DNA of 49,619 nt from Bacteroidales bacterium (GTDB taxonomy: Bacteria > Bacteroidota > Bacteroidia > Bacteroidales > Tenuifilaceae), in assembly GCA_028708425.1 (NCBI GenBank), contig JAQVYY010000025.1:1-49619 (forward strand). The letters run 5' to 3'. The notes beneath the pieces were generated by a model, which made no database searches, had not been told where the DNA came from, and saw nothing but the letters and a program-made list of their open reading frames with translations. Below are positions 37,701 to 46,600 of the stretch, piece after piece (position 1 is the first letter of the stretch; every line of letters starts with the position of its first letter). A program made the position numbers and the translations under genes.

Positions 37701-38488
37701 TTTAACTGAAAAAGGATAGCAATAACGGTAATTACAATAAGTGAACTTTTAAGCTTGGGGAGCAGTGGAGTAAGCCTTTTTTTATAAAAAGTAATGCTAA
37801 AAACAGTCTCCGAGCTAGGTTTTCTGTTTTTATTAAACACCTCAGGATTGGTAACAAACAAGCGCAAAAAGCTGAACACGTTGTTCATGGTCCAGTATAG
37901 CACAAGGCCCGATGGCAGGTTAAACAGCAGAATGAGGAATAGCGCCGCCACCACAACCATCTGCTTACGCTCGGCGGTATTCCCATTGCGGGTGTAGAAA
38001 TACGCGGTAACCAAATTTACCACGGTCATAACAATGGGCAGTATATTTACTGAGCCCAGCAGCCCGTCGGGTGCGCTTAAATCCTTTATAAACAAAAAGC
38101 TCACACCCTCAAGAGGTGGGTAACCCTCCAGGAACTGGTAGGCCGCAATAAAAAAGGGAATCTGAAGGAGTAGGGTAAGAACAGGAACCAGAGCCTTTAG
38201 CGGGCTATAGCCATGCTGTCGGTTTAGCGTTTTAAGGTAGTAGTAGCGCTCCTGCCCCTTATAGCATCGCTTTATCTCATCGGCAAGGGGTTTCATCCTT
38301 TGCCTTATGGCATCGTTGCGTCTTTTGGTTTTCTCTATAAGAATAAAAATGGGCAGGAGAAGTAAGGAAACTGCAAAGCTTAGCAGGATAATGGATACCC
38401 CGTGGTTACCAGTTAAGCCATAAGCAAGGTGGTAAACCTGCTCAATAAAGTATAAAAATGGCGCAATTATTATATCAAAAAAGGTCAT
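34796..38488 (-). CDS. YidC-like / multi-helix / alkaline-phosphatase-superfamily fusion, paralog C, with 4x membrane module
   Basis: A 1230-residue paralog, about 210 residues longer than B. The Oxa1/YidC-like domain (1-215) is followed by four copies of a two-helix module whose anchor Q-x-N/Y-W-A-x-x-H/N-x-F-N/D-D-I/V begins at residues 261, 335, 409 and 483, exactly 74 apart. More helices and the C-terminal phosphotransferase-like domain follow: V-V-I-L-M-L-D-M-F-Q-G-W, S-N-F-T-I-S-S-M-P-A-L-L-G-G, A-P-H-F-P-W, V-S-D-H-G-I-R-H. It starts 22 bases after the glycerophosphotransferase-like gene and reads as the first of the three. The extra modules make a larger membrane part; their purpose is unknown. 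Confidence 0.8.
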   Translation of the reverse strand: MTFFDIIIAPFLYFIEQVYHLAYGLTGNHGVSIILLSFAVSLLLLPIFILIEKTKRRNDAIRQRMKPLADEIKRCYKGQERYYYLKTLNRQHGYSPLKALVPVLTLLLQIPFFIAAYQFLEGYPPLEGVSFLFIKDLSAPDGLLGSVNILPIVMTVVNLVTAYFYTRNGNTAERKQMVVVAALFLILLFNLPSGLVLYWTMNNVFSFLRLFVTNPEVFNKNRKPSSETVFSITFYKKRLTPLLPKLKSSLIVITVIAILFQLNWAFQHNFDDVFMRIAWAVGGGVLLTTLIAILNIVFIIPFPIKGKNIKEIFLELWPVFRAPFYVITFLLVLFQVNWAFNHHFNDIGIRIAIAIAAGGVLTLVFAFAALAYQKRIPIQISNFKLKISSLGKGYLVTFYTLSVMLSFAQLNWAMQNTFNDIVVRISLVFAGSWFVILLMANLIEVIKRVPELTIDAFKSQYKLAKPKFYTIFTVSTIVALATQFYWASQHTFNDIFIRIPVAFAAGLIIAVIIVSFIAIYNIFQLNFFKLRIKPSVFFTLIFLSAYFYFAAKYHFTGIDNALAVTSVILLIPLQIIGMVFFFRLKKDVHQVLYHGVLFALVSIHIIQLIHVWSILSSSSIAFSVFSIQFSIAESSLLSLSAAGLLLVLIIVPFYWKYRVNGISPLVKNHWVLYILSLFYLCGFIFIWNPVGVYSTSPESFSYTVFELLKNNLSPFVLVFFIGLFVYFLIPKRYKGFMLSVMLTIGVVGFINSSILPIDTGTLQMHRFSDTDSLTAPYMVYLVEALGMVTVYYLMLYFLKKGYVKQITVAFLILIAIPVFQSSRILIRNRLVQETGIMPILDSRNLISFSKEKENVVILMLDMFQGWYLRDILNETPEFKKSFEGFVWYPNTVSVSNFTISSMPALLGGFDYTPEKLDADSVNNLYQKMSLVSEMLRDKVKANGFLFSSNTIPWSSIDKNTFDTYIPSWHDDWNYLKDTLNISSGIEIGYDILWKNAAFFCSPFFIKPKIYDKGKWMNDEQTKDVDLALVSEYNFLRALPFISTTEAEDSNFILLCSKAPHFPWDIVDDEGNFIRDVGPFVNYRWTFSQVEKWMRWMKENGVYDNTKIIIVSDHGIRHTSKLTFDEIPFKSSGSSSIPLDAQMAFTPLLMVKDHNSSGLLREDNRLMGNADVHAIAFDENDPTKVKNTESRTLDAFFMSWKIKTTNKQYPVDAWYKIKDNVYDLDNWSQVE
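36930..37770 (-). repeat. Four 222-bp in-gene repeats (membrane module of paralog C)
   Basis: Anchor Gln codons begin at 37708, 37486, 37264 and 37042 on the minus strand, a strict 222-base period. The copies are diverged in DNA but keep the W-A and F-N-D/F-D-D core, so the duplication is old and maintained. Confidence 0.9.
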
Positions 38489-38510
38489 ATCCTAACTGTT
38501 AATAAGAAGA

Positions 38511-39752
38511 TTACTCTGCAGCCAAGCCATCAACAATTTGAAGTATCTGGTTTGCAGCAACTTCGCCTGCATGTCCAAAATTAAACACAGACCCGTTTCT
38601 TAGCTCTTCGAGCTGTATTAATGGGGGATTATCAAGCAGCTCGTTTACAATAGTTCCAATTCTCTCAATATCATCCTCATCGAATATTCTGCCTAAGCGT
38701 TCACGCTCACGCATTTCCCACATCTGGTAATCAAGCTCGCTGCCCTCAAAGCCCTCTATGGTTTCAAACTCTGTTTTAAGGAGTAGCACAGGCTTTGAGA
38801 AGAGAAAAGCGTAATCCCATATCACCCCAGAAAGGTCGCTTATCATAATATCCGACCTTGCCATGCTCGCAATACCCGAGGGGTTAGTATCGATGGATAA
38901 TCTGGATTCATTTTTGGTAAAATCCTTAAGCTCATCCATAAGCTTAGGAAAACTTACAAACGACTGTGGATGCGGCCGAAGTATAACATCGAAAGTGGTG
39001 CTTTTTAATAAACTCTTAAAAAATGCAACCCCAAAACGGTTTATAATCGAATACTCTTTCCATGTGGGTGCAACCAGCACCACCGGGTTTCTTTCATCTT
39101 TTTCAGCTATACTCTTTAGCTCATCGAGCATTATATCGTAATAGGTTAACCCTGTTTCCAGCAGCAATTTCTTTTGCGTTCCACGCTTCTCTTCCAGCTT
39201 TTCAATGCCCTCAATTTGATGTGGTCCCGAACAAAAAACCGAGTCGAAATAGTCGAACGCAAATTTTCGGTAGGTAAATACATCAATGGGTGCATGAACA
39301 ATATGCCCGTAATGCTGCACTTTTTTCGACCGCCGAATCATCATAACATCGAGTTGCGGCGTGGTCATCCCCACAAATTTTGCCTTAATTTTATTTAGAT
39401 AGACAGAGGTCATGGTGATGTTACCAATATACTTACTGCTATAAAAATCCGATTTATAGTCTAACCCCGGGTCGTCTTTATCTGAAGTTAGGTAGGCGCA
39501 GAGAACCTCCTTTTGCCCTAAAGTCCGAATAATGGGCAAAAAAACGGACCAGTACTGCTTTCCCTCCGAGTAAAAAACGATATCAACCCCCTTTAGCTCA
39601 TCACCTGCCACAAAACCTCTACCCAAAATCAGGTTTTTTAATCGGTAAAAATACCCTCGCAACGAAAACGCTAGGGTAGCCACAAGGGCAATAATGATGT
39701 AGAGCAGTGCGCTTGTTGAGGCGGGGTCGATGTACAGAATAATTGATGCCAT
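38511..39752 (-). CDS. CDP-glycerol glycerophosphotransferase-like enzyme
   Basis: 413 residues. An N-terminal membrane helix (about 14-32) is followed by a GT-B-like domain of the TagB/TagF family: P-T-W-K-E-Y near 225, R-P-H-P-Q-S near 258, and I-S-D-L-S-G-V-I-W-D-Y-A-F-L-F-S-K-P-V near 307, the conserved C-terminal half. Family members move glycerol- or ribitol-phosphate from CDP-activated donors to polymers. In this operon the donor is more likely a CMP-activated phosphonate such as CMP-hydroxyethylphosphonate, because a cytidylyltransferase fused to PEP mutase is encoded upstream; this is inference. The next gene begins 22 bases downstream. Confidence 0.88.
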   Translation of the reverse strand: MASIILYIDPASTSALLYIIIALVATLAFSLRGYFYRLKNLILGRGFVAGDELKGVDIVFYSEGKQYWSVFLPIIRTLGQKEVLCAYLTSDKDDPGLDYKSDFYSSKYIGNITMTSVYLNKIKAKFVGMTTPQLDVMMIRRSKKVQHYGHIVHAPIDVFTYRKFAFDYFDSVFCSGPHQIEGIEKLEEKRGTQKKLLLETGLTYYDIMLDELKSIAEKDERNPVVLVAPTWKEYSIINRFGVAFFKSLLKSTTFDVILRPHPQSFVSFPKLMDELKDFTKNESRLSIDTNPSGIASMARSDIMISDLSGVIWDYAFLFSKPVLLLKTEFETIEGFEGSELDYQMWEMRERERLGRIFDEDDIERIGTIVNELLDNPPLIQLEELRNGSVFNFGHAGEVAANQILQIVDGLAAE

Positions 39753-39814
39753 TACATTATTTTATCGTTAATATTTATACGCTGTTTGTTCCCATTCATA
39801 GGCAACACTCATGA

Positions 39815-40930
39815 TTATGATAAGAGCAGCAGCACATCATCCTTTGATACCTTTCTGGGATTATTCCCCAGTCTTTCAAGGTTAATGTTCTCTGCAATGA
39901 TGTTTGGGTCAAAATCTTCAATCAGCTCCCGTAAGTTGATGTTTATTCCCAGCAAGCTGAAGAAATCCTCTAAAACGGGATAAATGCTTTGTACATCAGC
40001 ATTTACAAGCTTAAACATTTTCTCAATACGCACCTTCACGTTCTCAGCACCCCTTGGATCGGTACAGTTTTCGTCGGTTAAAGCGTAGTTAAACTGCCAA
40101 AAATACGGTAGGCTTAAAGCTACGGCGTGCCCATGGGGTAGATTGTAGTAGGTTGTAAACGCATAGGATATAGCGTGAGGCGCTGTGGTTTTAGTAATAT
40201 TAATAGCTTTACCTGCAAGGAATGAGCCCTCAATCATCTGCTCCATAGCCAATGCATCGCTATGCGCTACGACCCTGTGCAAATTGTTCCAAATAAGTTC
40301 AATAGCTTTTAGTGCGTAACCCTCCGATTCCGCTGTGGCATTAACGCTCCAGACAGACTCAACCGCCTGACAAAAAGCATCGAGCCCTGTACAAGCAGCT
40401 AGGTATGGGCTTGCAGTTTTTAAGAAGCGAGCCGACAGGTAAACTGAATTGGGCAAAATTGACGGACTGCTAACCGAGTATTTCTTATTATCTATATAAA
40501 CTACAGAAAACATTGTTACTTCGGAACCAGTACCTGCAGTAGTGGGTATGGCCAGCAGCGGAGTTTTATGGTCTGTAATGTGGGCATTACCCGTTATCAA
40601 ATCTGCCAATTCCGCTTGCTGATGAGATAGCACGCTAATTAGCTTTGCCATATCGAGCACACTACCCCCACCGATGGCAATTATTAGGTCGAATTCTCCC
40701 TTTCTGAAAACTTCAATACCTTTCTGTAAATCCTCAATTTTTGGATTAACGCTAAAGTTAGAGAAGGATGTAATTTCTGCTGTACCCAGCAAGTCCTCAA
40801 TAAAGAGTCTTGCACCCGATGCTTCAAACGATTTGTTTCCCCTTACCAAAAAAACCCTGTTAGGGTTAAATCCCTTAACATACGATGCTAATTCGGCCTG
40901 TTGATTTTCTCTGAATATACGTTGCCCCAT
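39815..40930 (-). CDS. Iron-containing alcohol dehydrogenase, probable phosphonoacetaldehyde reductase
   Basis: 371-residue group III alcohol dehydrogenase. NAD(P)-binding G-G-G-S-V-L-D-M-A-K, then P-T-T-A-G-T-G-S-E-V-T, and metal ligands around G-L-D-A-F-C-Q-A-V-E, A-P-H-A-I-S-Y-A-F and L-P-H-G-H-A are present. Its ATG overlaps the stop of the decarboxylase gene by one base (TAATG), so it almost certainly reduces phosphonoacetaldehyde to 2-hydroxyethylphosphonate, as PhpC-type reductases do. No aminotransferase gene is present, which argues against aminoethylphosphonate as the end product. Substrate is inferred from context; the family is certain. Confidence 0.88.
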   Translation of the reverse strand: MGQRIFRENQQAELASYVKGFNPNRVFLVRGNKSFEASGARLFIEDLLGTAEITSFSNFSVNPKIEDLQKGIEVFRKGEFDLIIAIGGGSVLDMAKLISVLSHQQAELADLITGNAHITDHKTPLLAIPTTAGTGSEVTMFSVVYIDNKKYSVSSPSILPNSVYLSARFLKTASPYLAACTGLDAFCQAVESVWSVNATAESEGYALKAIELIWNNLHRVVAHSDALAMEQMIEGSFLAGKAINITKTTAPHAISYAFTTYYNLPHGHAVALSLPYFWQFNYALTDENCTDPRGAENVKVRIEKMFKLVNADVQSIYPVLEDFFSLLGININLRELIEDFDPNIIAENINLERLGNNPRKVSKDDVLLLLS

Positions 40931-42057
40931 TAGTGTTCAAGATTTTGCATAAAAGCCCTCTTATTGTCGATGGGCTTAACCGTTGGCCTCCCTAGGTCAT
41001 CGCGCGAACCCACCCTTACCTTAACCTCAATCAGCATTGGGCAGGCTTCTGGTGAAACATCTTTTAAAACCTTTTCCAATTCATTTGCTGTTGTAACCGT
41101 AGTGGCCTTTTTGTATCCGCTTGCCAGCGCAAGCGCAGGAATATCCATATTAAATGCCACGGTTGGTTGGCCACCCACAGACTCGTGGGCACCATTGTTA
41201 ATTAAGATATGAACGAAGTTAGGTGGCCCCATGTTTCCCGTTATGGCCAACGAGCCCATGTGCATAAGTAATGCCCCATCGCCATCAAGGCAAATTACCT
41301 TTCGCTGCGGCTTGTTTAGCGCAATTGCTAAAGCAATTTGACTTGAATGCCCCATGGAGCCAACAGTTAAAAAATCGAAATGATGCGGTTGCTCTAAATT
41401 GGCACGACATTCAAAAAGCTCGCGAGAGGTTTTTCCGGTTGTCGATACAATGATCTCATCTCCTGCTAGCTGATTGAGCATCTGCTTAATCACATCCTCA
41501 CGGCAAAATTCGTAGTCAGCTAAAATTTTCTCCTTTATGGTATACTTGCCGAAGGTTCCCTTTTTAACCACAATTGCGTATGATGTTCCGGTATTCCGTA
41601 TTTCGGATATTGCCTCATGTACCTGCTGATAAGCATCATCTTCGTTATCACTAAGTATTTGATAAGGAATTTTCATGGTCTCAAGCAAGCTGAGAGTAAT
41701 CTCACCCTGAGTAATATGCTGGGGCTCGTCCTTAACACCCGGTTCGCCTCGCCAACCAATTAAAAGGAGTATTGGTATTTTATAAACCTGCTTATCGGCA
41801 AGGGAGATTAAAGGGTTAACAGCATTGCCAATGCCCGAGTTTTGCATATAAACCAATGGGGTTTTTTTTGTGGCTATATGATACCCCGCAGCAAGAGCAA
41901 CCGCATTGCCCTCGTTGGCTGCAATTATATGGCTGTTCTTTGGCGTATTATCGGTAATGTATGCACAAATATCCTTTAGCAAGGAGTCTGGAACTCCGCT
42001 AAAAAAATCCACCTGATTCTCTGCCAACCAATTGTAAAATACTTTAGGACTAATCAT
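40930..42057 (-). CDS. aepY: Phosphonopyruvate decarboxylase
   Basis: 375-residue thiamine-diphosphate enzyme that makes phosphonoacetaldehyde from phosphonopyruvate, the step that drives the unfavourable mutase reaction. Key features are F-S-G-V-P-D-S-L-L-K-D near the N-terminus, the catalytic-type Glu in A-N-E-G-N-A-V-A-L-A-A-G, and the ThDP/Mg motif starting C-L-D-G-D-G-A-L-L-M and closing with I-N-N-G-A-H. I chose ATG 42057, which overlaps the mutase stop as TAATG, over an in-frame upstream ATG at 42105 that would lie inside the mutase gene. The start fits the family's usual N-terminus. Confidence 0.93.
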   Translation of the reverse strand: MISPKVFYNWLAENQVDFFSGVPDSLLKDICAYITDNTPKNSHIIAANEGNAVALAAGYHIATKKTPLVYMQNSGIGNAVNPLISLADKQVYKIPILLLIGWRGEPGVKDEPQHITQGEITLSLLETMKIPYQILSDNEDDAYQQVHEAISEIRNTGTSYAIVVKKGTFGKYTIKEKILADYEFCREDVIKQMLNQLAGDEIIVSTTGKTSRELFECRANLEQPHHFDFLTVGSMGHSSQIALAIALNKPQRKVICLDGDGALLMHMGSLAITGNMGPPNFVHILINNGAHESVGGQPTVAFNMDIPALALASGYKKATTVTTANELEKVLKDVSPEACPMLIEVKVRVGSRDDLGRPTVKPIDNKRAFMQNLEH

Positions 42058-43361
42058 TACTTTGTACCAGGGATTAAGCTTAGTATTTCTTTTATCGACA
42101 TGCACCTATCGTTAACCTCCAACGATCGCTCATGCTTAAGTATTGTCTCAGCAACATCAACCATTGCCGGATAGGCGCTACGAAGCAGATGGTTTGCGTA
42201 TATAACGATGTTAACCCCGGCCTCCATTAGCTGCTTCTCGTATAAATGGTTGTAGCTAGACGGAACGGCTACCAACGGCATCCTTTTCTCAAACTTATTG
42301 TAACGCTCACAGAACTCAAGAATTTCTTTGCCGTCTTTCTCTTTACTATGTATCATAATGCCATCGGCACCGGCCTCGATATACGCAGCAGCGCGCGTAA
42401 TGGCATCGTCAACCCCTTGCTTAAGAATCAGGCTCTCAATCCTTGCTATAATCATAAAATCCTTGGTAACCTGTGCCTTTTTACCAGCTGTAATCTTGCA
42501 GCAAAAATCCTCAATGGCCGATTGTGTTTGGGATACCTCCGTTCCAAAAAGCGAGTTCTTTTTCAGCCCGGTTTTATCCTCAATAATAATTGCCGATACG
42601 CCTAATCGCTCTAACGTTTTTACGGTAAAAACAAAATGCTCCGGTATTCCACCGGTATCGCCGTCGTATATAATTGGCTTGGTGGTTACCTCCAGTATAT
42701 CGTTTAGGCTATGCAGACGCGATGTAACATCAACCGCCTCAATATCGGGCTTTCCCTTGGCAGTAGAGTCGGTTAAGCTGCTTAGCCACATGGCATCAAA
42801 CTCCTTGTTCCTGCCATCCTGCTCAACGCTAGCATGCTCAACTATTAATCCGGTAAGTCCGTTATGCGCCTCTAAAACCCTTACGATTGGCTTTGACTCA
42901 ATTAGCCTTCGGAAACGCTCCATCCTGATATTGGGCGTTGTACCAACCTCTTTTAAACTCTGATTTAGCTGGGTAGACGATATCCCTTTGGTATAGGGTA
43001 CTTCGTGAAGCACTCCTCCCCACTCCTTTAGGGTATCGATAACCCTTTGGCGAGTTTGCCTTTGCACACCCTTCTTCCAATCGTCACCATGCACTACATA
43101 GTCGGGTTTAAGCTCGCGCAGATTTGGCACATAATCGAGCTCGTTTTGTGGCACAACCCTCTCTACACCCTTAATGCTTTCCACAATTATTTTCCGCTGC
43201 TCGTAGTTCAGCGCAGGGAGTCTTTTGTAACTAGCAATAGCCTTATCGGTAAGCAGTCCAATTATCACCTCGCCAAGCTTGCTAGCTTCCTTGATTATGT
43301 TTAAATGACCTGGATGAATCATATCGGCACTCATGCCAACGTATACCTTTTTTGTTAACAT
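42057..43361 (-). CDS. aepX: Cytidylyltransferase - phosphoenolpyruvate mutase fusion
   Basis: 434-residue fusion. Residues about 1-135 are a TagD/GCT-like nucleotidyltransferase with H16-P-G-H19 and I-S-S-T-Q near 127. Residues about 150-425 are PEP mutase, which makes the C-P bond of phosphonopyruvate, with the diagnostic E261-D262-K263 and N269-S270 (EDKxxxxxNS) and D233/D235 in Y-D-G-D-T-G. The fused cytidylyltransferase is known from phosphonate pathways, where it activates a phosphonate for transfer. Here CMP-hydroxyethylphosphonate is the expected product, a substrate inference. It is the first gene of the operon, with a good promoter upstream. Confidence 0.94.
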   Translation of the reverse strand: MLTKKVYVGMSADMIHPGHLNIIKEASKLGEVIIGLLTDKAIASYKRLPALNYEQRKIIVESIKGVERVVPQNELDYVPNLRELKPDYVVHGDDWKKGVQRQTRQRVIDTLKEWGGVLHEVPYTKGISSTQLNQSLKEVGTTPNIRMERFRRLIESKPIVRVLEAHNGLTGLIVEHASVEQDGRNKEFDAMWLSSLTDSTAKGKPDIEAVDVTSRLHSLNDILEVTTKPIIYDGDTGGIPEHFVFTVKTLERLGVSAIIIEDKTGLKKNSLFGTEVSQTQSAIEDFCCKITAGKKAQVTKDFMIIARIESLILKQGVDDAITRAAAYIEAGADGIMIHSKEKDGKEILEFCERYNKFEKRMPLVAVPSSYNHLYEKQLMEAGVNIVIYANHLLRSAYPAMVDVAETILKHERSLEVNDRCMSIKEILSLIPGTK

Positions 43362-43444
43362 TTCGGGTTGTTATATTAGAGTAAACTCAAGAGTAAAAAA
43401 GTTAACCAAACCTACTTCAACAGCAAGTTAATCAAATAAAATAG

Positions 43445-43474
43445 CAAAGTTAGTAATTCCTATTAATTAATCAA
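43445..43474 (-). promoter_or_regulatory. Promoter of the phosphonate operon
   Basis: Minus-strand TTG (43474-43472), a 19-base spacer and TAACTTTG (43452-43445) give the same spacing and -7 box as the DAHP synthase promoter. The leader to ATG 43361 is about 77 bases. No other good promoter is visible in the gaps of the seven-gene run, so this one may drive about 15 kb. Confidence 0.65.
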
Positions 43475-43616
43475 CCAACCAACCCATAATCCTAAAATAT
43501 TGGCATACATCAAAATGAGAATAAGCAAAAAAAACCAACAATCACTTTTTTTTTCGAAAATGCTTGAATAAACCGTAAAATTGTGTAAAATTGTATGAAA
43601 ATAAGTGAATCATAAA

Positions 43617-46600
43617 ATGAGACGGAATTTACTAAATACGGCACTACTATTCCTGATACTCCTACCTTGGGGAGTATCCTTTGCACAAATAAACCAAAAT
43701 GGAATACCCTTTATAACCAACTATTCGCATAAAATATACAATGCGGCAGAAACAAACTACTCTGTTACAAGAGATAATAGAGGCGTAATGTATTTTGGAA
43801 ATGAGGAGTCTATTCTTGAATACGATGGTAAGAATTGGACAAAAATTCCGGTTCCAAACCAAACATTTATACTATCACTAGCTACAGCCCCCAATGGCAG
43901 GGTTTACGCTGGGGGTGTAAACGATTTTGGACACCTTGTACCAGACAATAGAGGGCAGCTCGTTTACCAATCGCTTGCCCACCTACTAAAAGATAAAAAC
44001 GCTGAGATAACAAGGGTTTGGAAAATTTACACCAACAACGAATTGGTTTACTTCTGCACAGGATCAAATATCTTTTTATACAATACGCTCACTCAAACCA
44101 TTAAAAACATTAATCTGCCAAAAGGTAGCCTATGGAGCTTTTTTGCTGAAGAAACATTATACACCAGCAATATTAATAAAGGGCTACTTAAGCTTGCTAA
44201 CGACACCATTATAACGACTAAAGGGGGTGGCTTTTATGCCGATGGCGACATATTCTCTATTTTAGAATGGAATACAGACACCCTACTTATTTCATCAACA
44301 AATAAAGGGCTCACGCTTTACTGCAACACCAATGGCACCGTTTTAAAAGCAAACCACATCAGCAGCACTGCGCAACAAACAAGTAACACCCTAAGGGAGA
44401 ACAATATATACGCAAGTGTAAAGATAGACAACAACCGCTTTGCCTATGGTACTCTAGGAAATGGCTTATATATAATAAACAAGCAAGGCGAAATTGAAAC
44501 ACATATCAACACCGAGCTGGGGCTACCTAGCGAATCAGTATCCAACCTTTACTATTCAAAGCACAACCCCACCGTACTTTGGCTAACCCTAGATAATGGC
44601 ATCATCTCGGTTAACGTATCGTCGCCAATAAAACAGTTTGGTACAAAGGCTGGTTTAAATGGCAAAATTTACGATATAACCAAGCATAAAAACGAGCTTT
44701 ACGTTTCAAGCTCAGTTGGCGTTTTTAAACAAATAAAATCCCAAAATAATAACACATCTTTTTACCAGATTGAAGGTTTTGGTGCCGAAAGGGTCTATGC
44801 CCTTCAGAATATTAAAACGGGCAAATCCGAAAAGCTTATAGCGGCTAGCGATAGAGATATTTATGAGATAATAGGAAAAAAAGCTTACCCCCTAAAAATA
44901 AACTTAGAAATCTACCGGTTAACACCATCAAACGCTAACCCAAACCAAATATACCTTGCCACATCCAAAGGAATTAGCGTACTAACAAGCAAGCAGAATA
45001 AAATTGTTTTAAACAAAAAACCATTTGCAGTAACCGACGAAATGGTAAATAAGATTACCGAAGATAAGCATGGGAACTTGTGGTGTAATACCCTAACAAA
45101 ACCGAGAGTATATGACAAGTTGGGAAATCAAAAGGCAATTCCCGAATCAATAGAGAATGAGCAAGGAGACTTTTTTGTACTGAATAACGAGCTATACTTT
45201 ACCAATGGTAGTAAAGTGCTACTACACACAGCAAACAACAACACCTTTAAGCTCGATCAGGATATGTGCAAGCTACTTACATCGGGCGAAAAAAAGTTGA
45301 AGGAAGTTTTCCCGCTCGATACCACTACAGCCGTTGCGTATTTCGAAACCGACGAAACAAAGTGCGTTTCAATACTTAGGTACAGCAATAACCAATGGAC
45401 AATCGATAGCAGCGCACTAAATATTATTCCCCCAATGACCACTCAGAGCGTAAAAAAATTCGGTAACTTTATTCACATTGGAGGGCAAGATGGACTATTT
45501 ATCTACGACAATAACATAAGTAAAGATTTTAAATCAAAACCCAATACCATCATTCGGTCCATAACCATTGGTGTCGATTCGGTAATATACAAAGGGGCCG
45601 ACGATTTCTTTGAATCAACAGAACAACAACAGGTAAAGGTTGCACAGCTTCATACCCCCATAAAATTTAGGCACAACAACATAAAGTTTGAATTCACATC
45701 GCCTTTTTTCGAAGAAGAAAGTAGTACGGTATACTCAAGCTACCTGGAAGGTTTTAACAAAACATGGTCGCCATGGGTTTCTGAAAACACTAATAACTAC
45801 ACAAACTTAAACGAGGGAACCTACCGCTTTCATGTAAAATCTAAAAACATTTACGGTACAGAAAGTAATGAGGCAATTTTCGAGTTCAGAATTTTACCGC
45901 CATGGTACAACACCTGGTGGGCTTACATAGGCTACGTTATTATTGGGTTTGCCATACTATGGCTCTCCATTAAATGGTACACACGAAAGCTGCAAGCAGA
46001 TAAGGAGCGACTTGAGGAGATTGTTAAGGAGCGCACCGCCGAAATTGTGGAGCAAAACAAAAAGATTGAGTCGCAAAACAGGTCAATTACCGACTCGATA
46101 CGTTACGCAAAACGGATACAAACTGCTGTACTACCCGACAAGCAAACCTGTGAACTCTTCGACTACTTTATCTACTTTATCCCAAAGGATATTGTTAGCG
46201 GCGACTTTTACTGGGTACACCACTTCGAAAAGCATAATCGGCTTATATTTATTGCTGCCGATTGCACAGGGCACGGAGTTCCTGGCGCATTTATGAGCAT
46301 GTTAGGAACGTCATTCCTTAACGAGATTGTGGCTAAGCTCGATGTAAACCACTCCGACTCAATACTAAACTTACTACGAAAGGATGTAATTAATACGCTT
46401 AGCCAAGGGCTTAAGGAAGGCGACCGCGACGAGCGAAAAGACGGCATGGACATGGCACTTGCATCCATCGATCTGGAAACTATGATTATGGAGTTTTCGG
46501 GAGCCAACAACCCCCTCTTACTAATTCGTAATGGCGAACTTACCGAATTTAAACCCGACAAGATGCCCATTGGTGCCTACGTAAAACAACATATTCCATT

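Noticed and set aside
42328-42963. 211-residue ORF on the plus strand inside the PEP mutase gene
   Set aside because: It is the antisense of a well-supported gene with catalytic motifs; its own product has no recognisable features.
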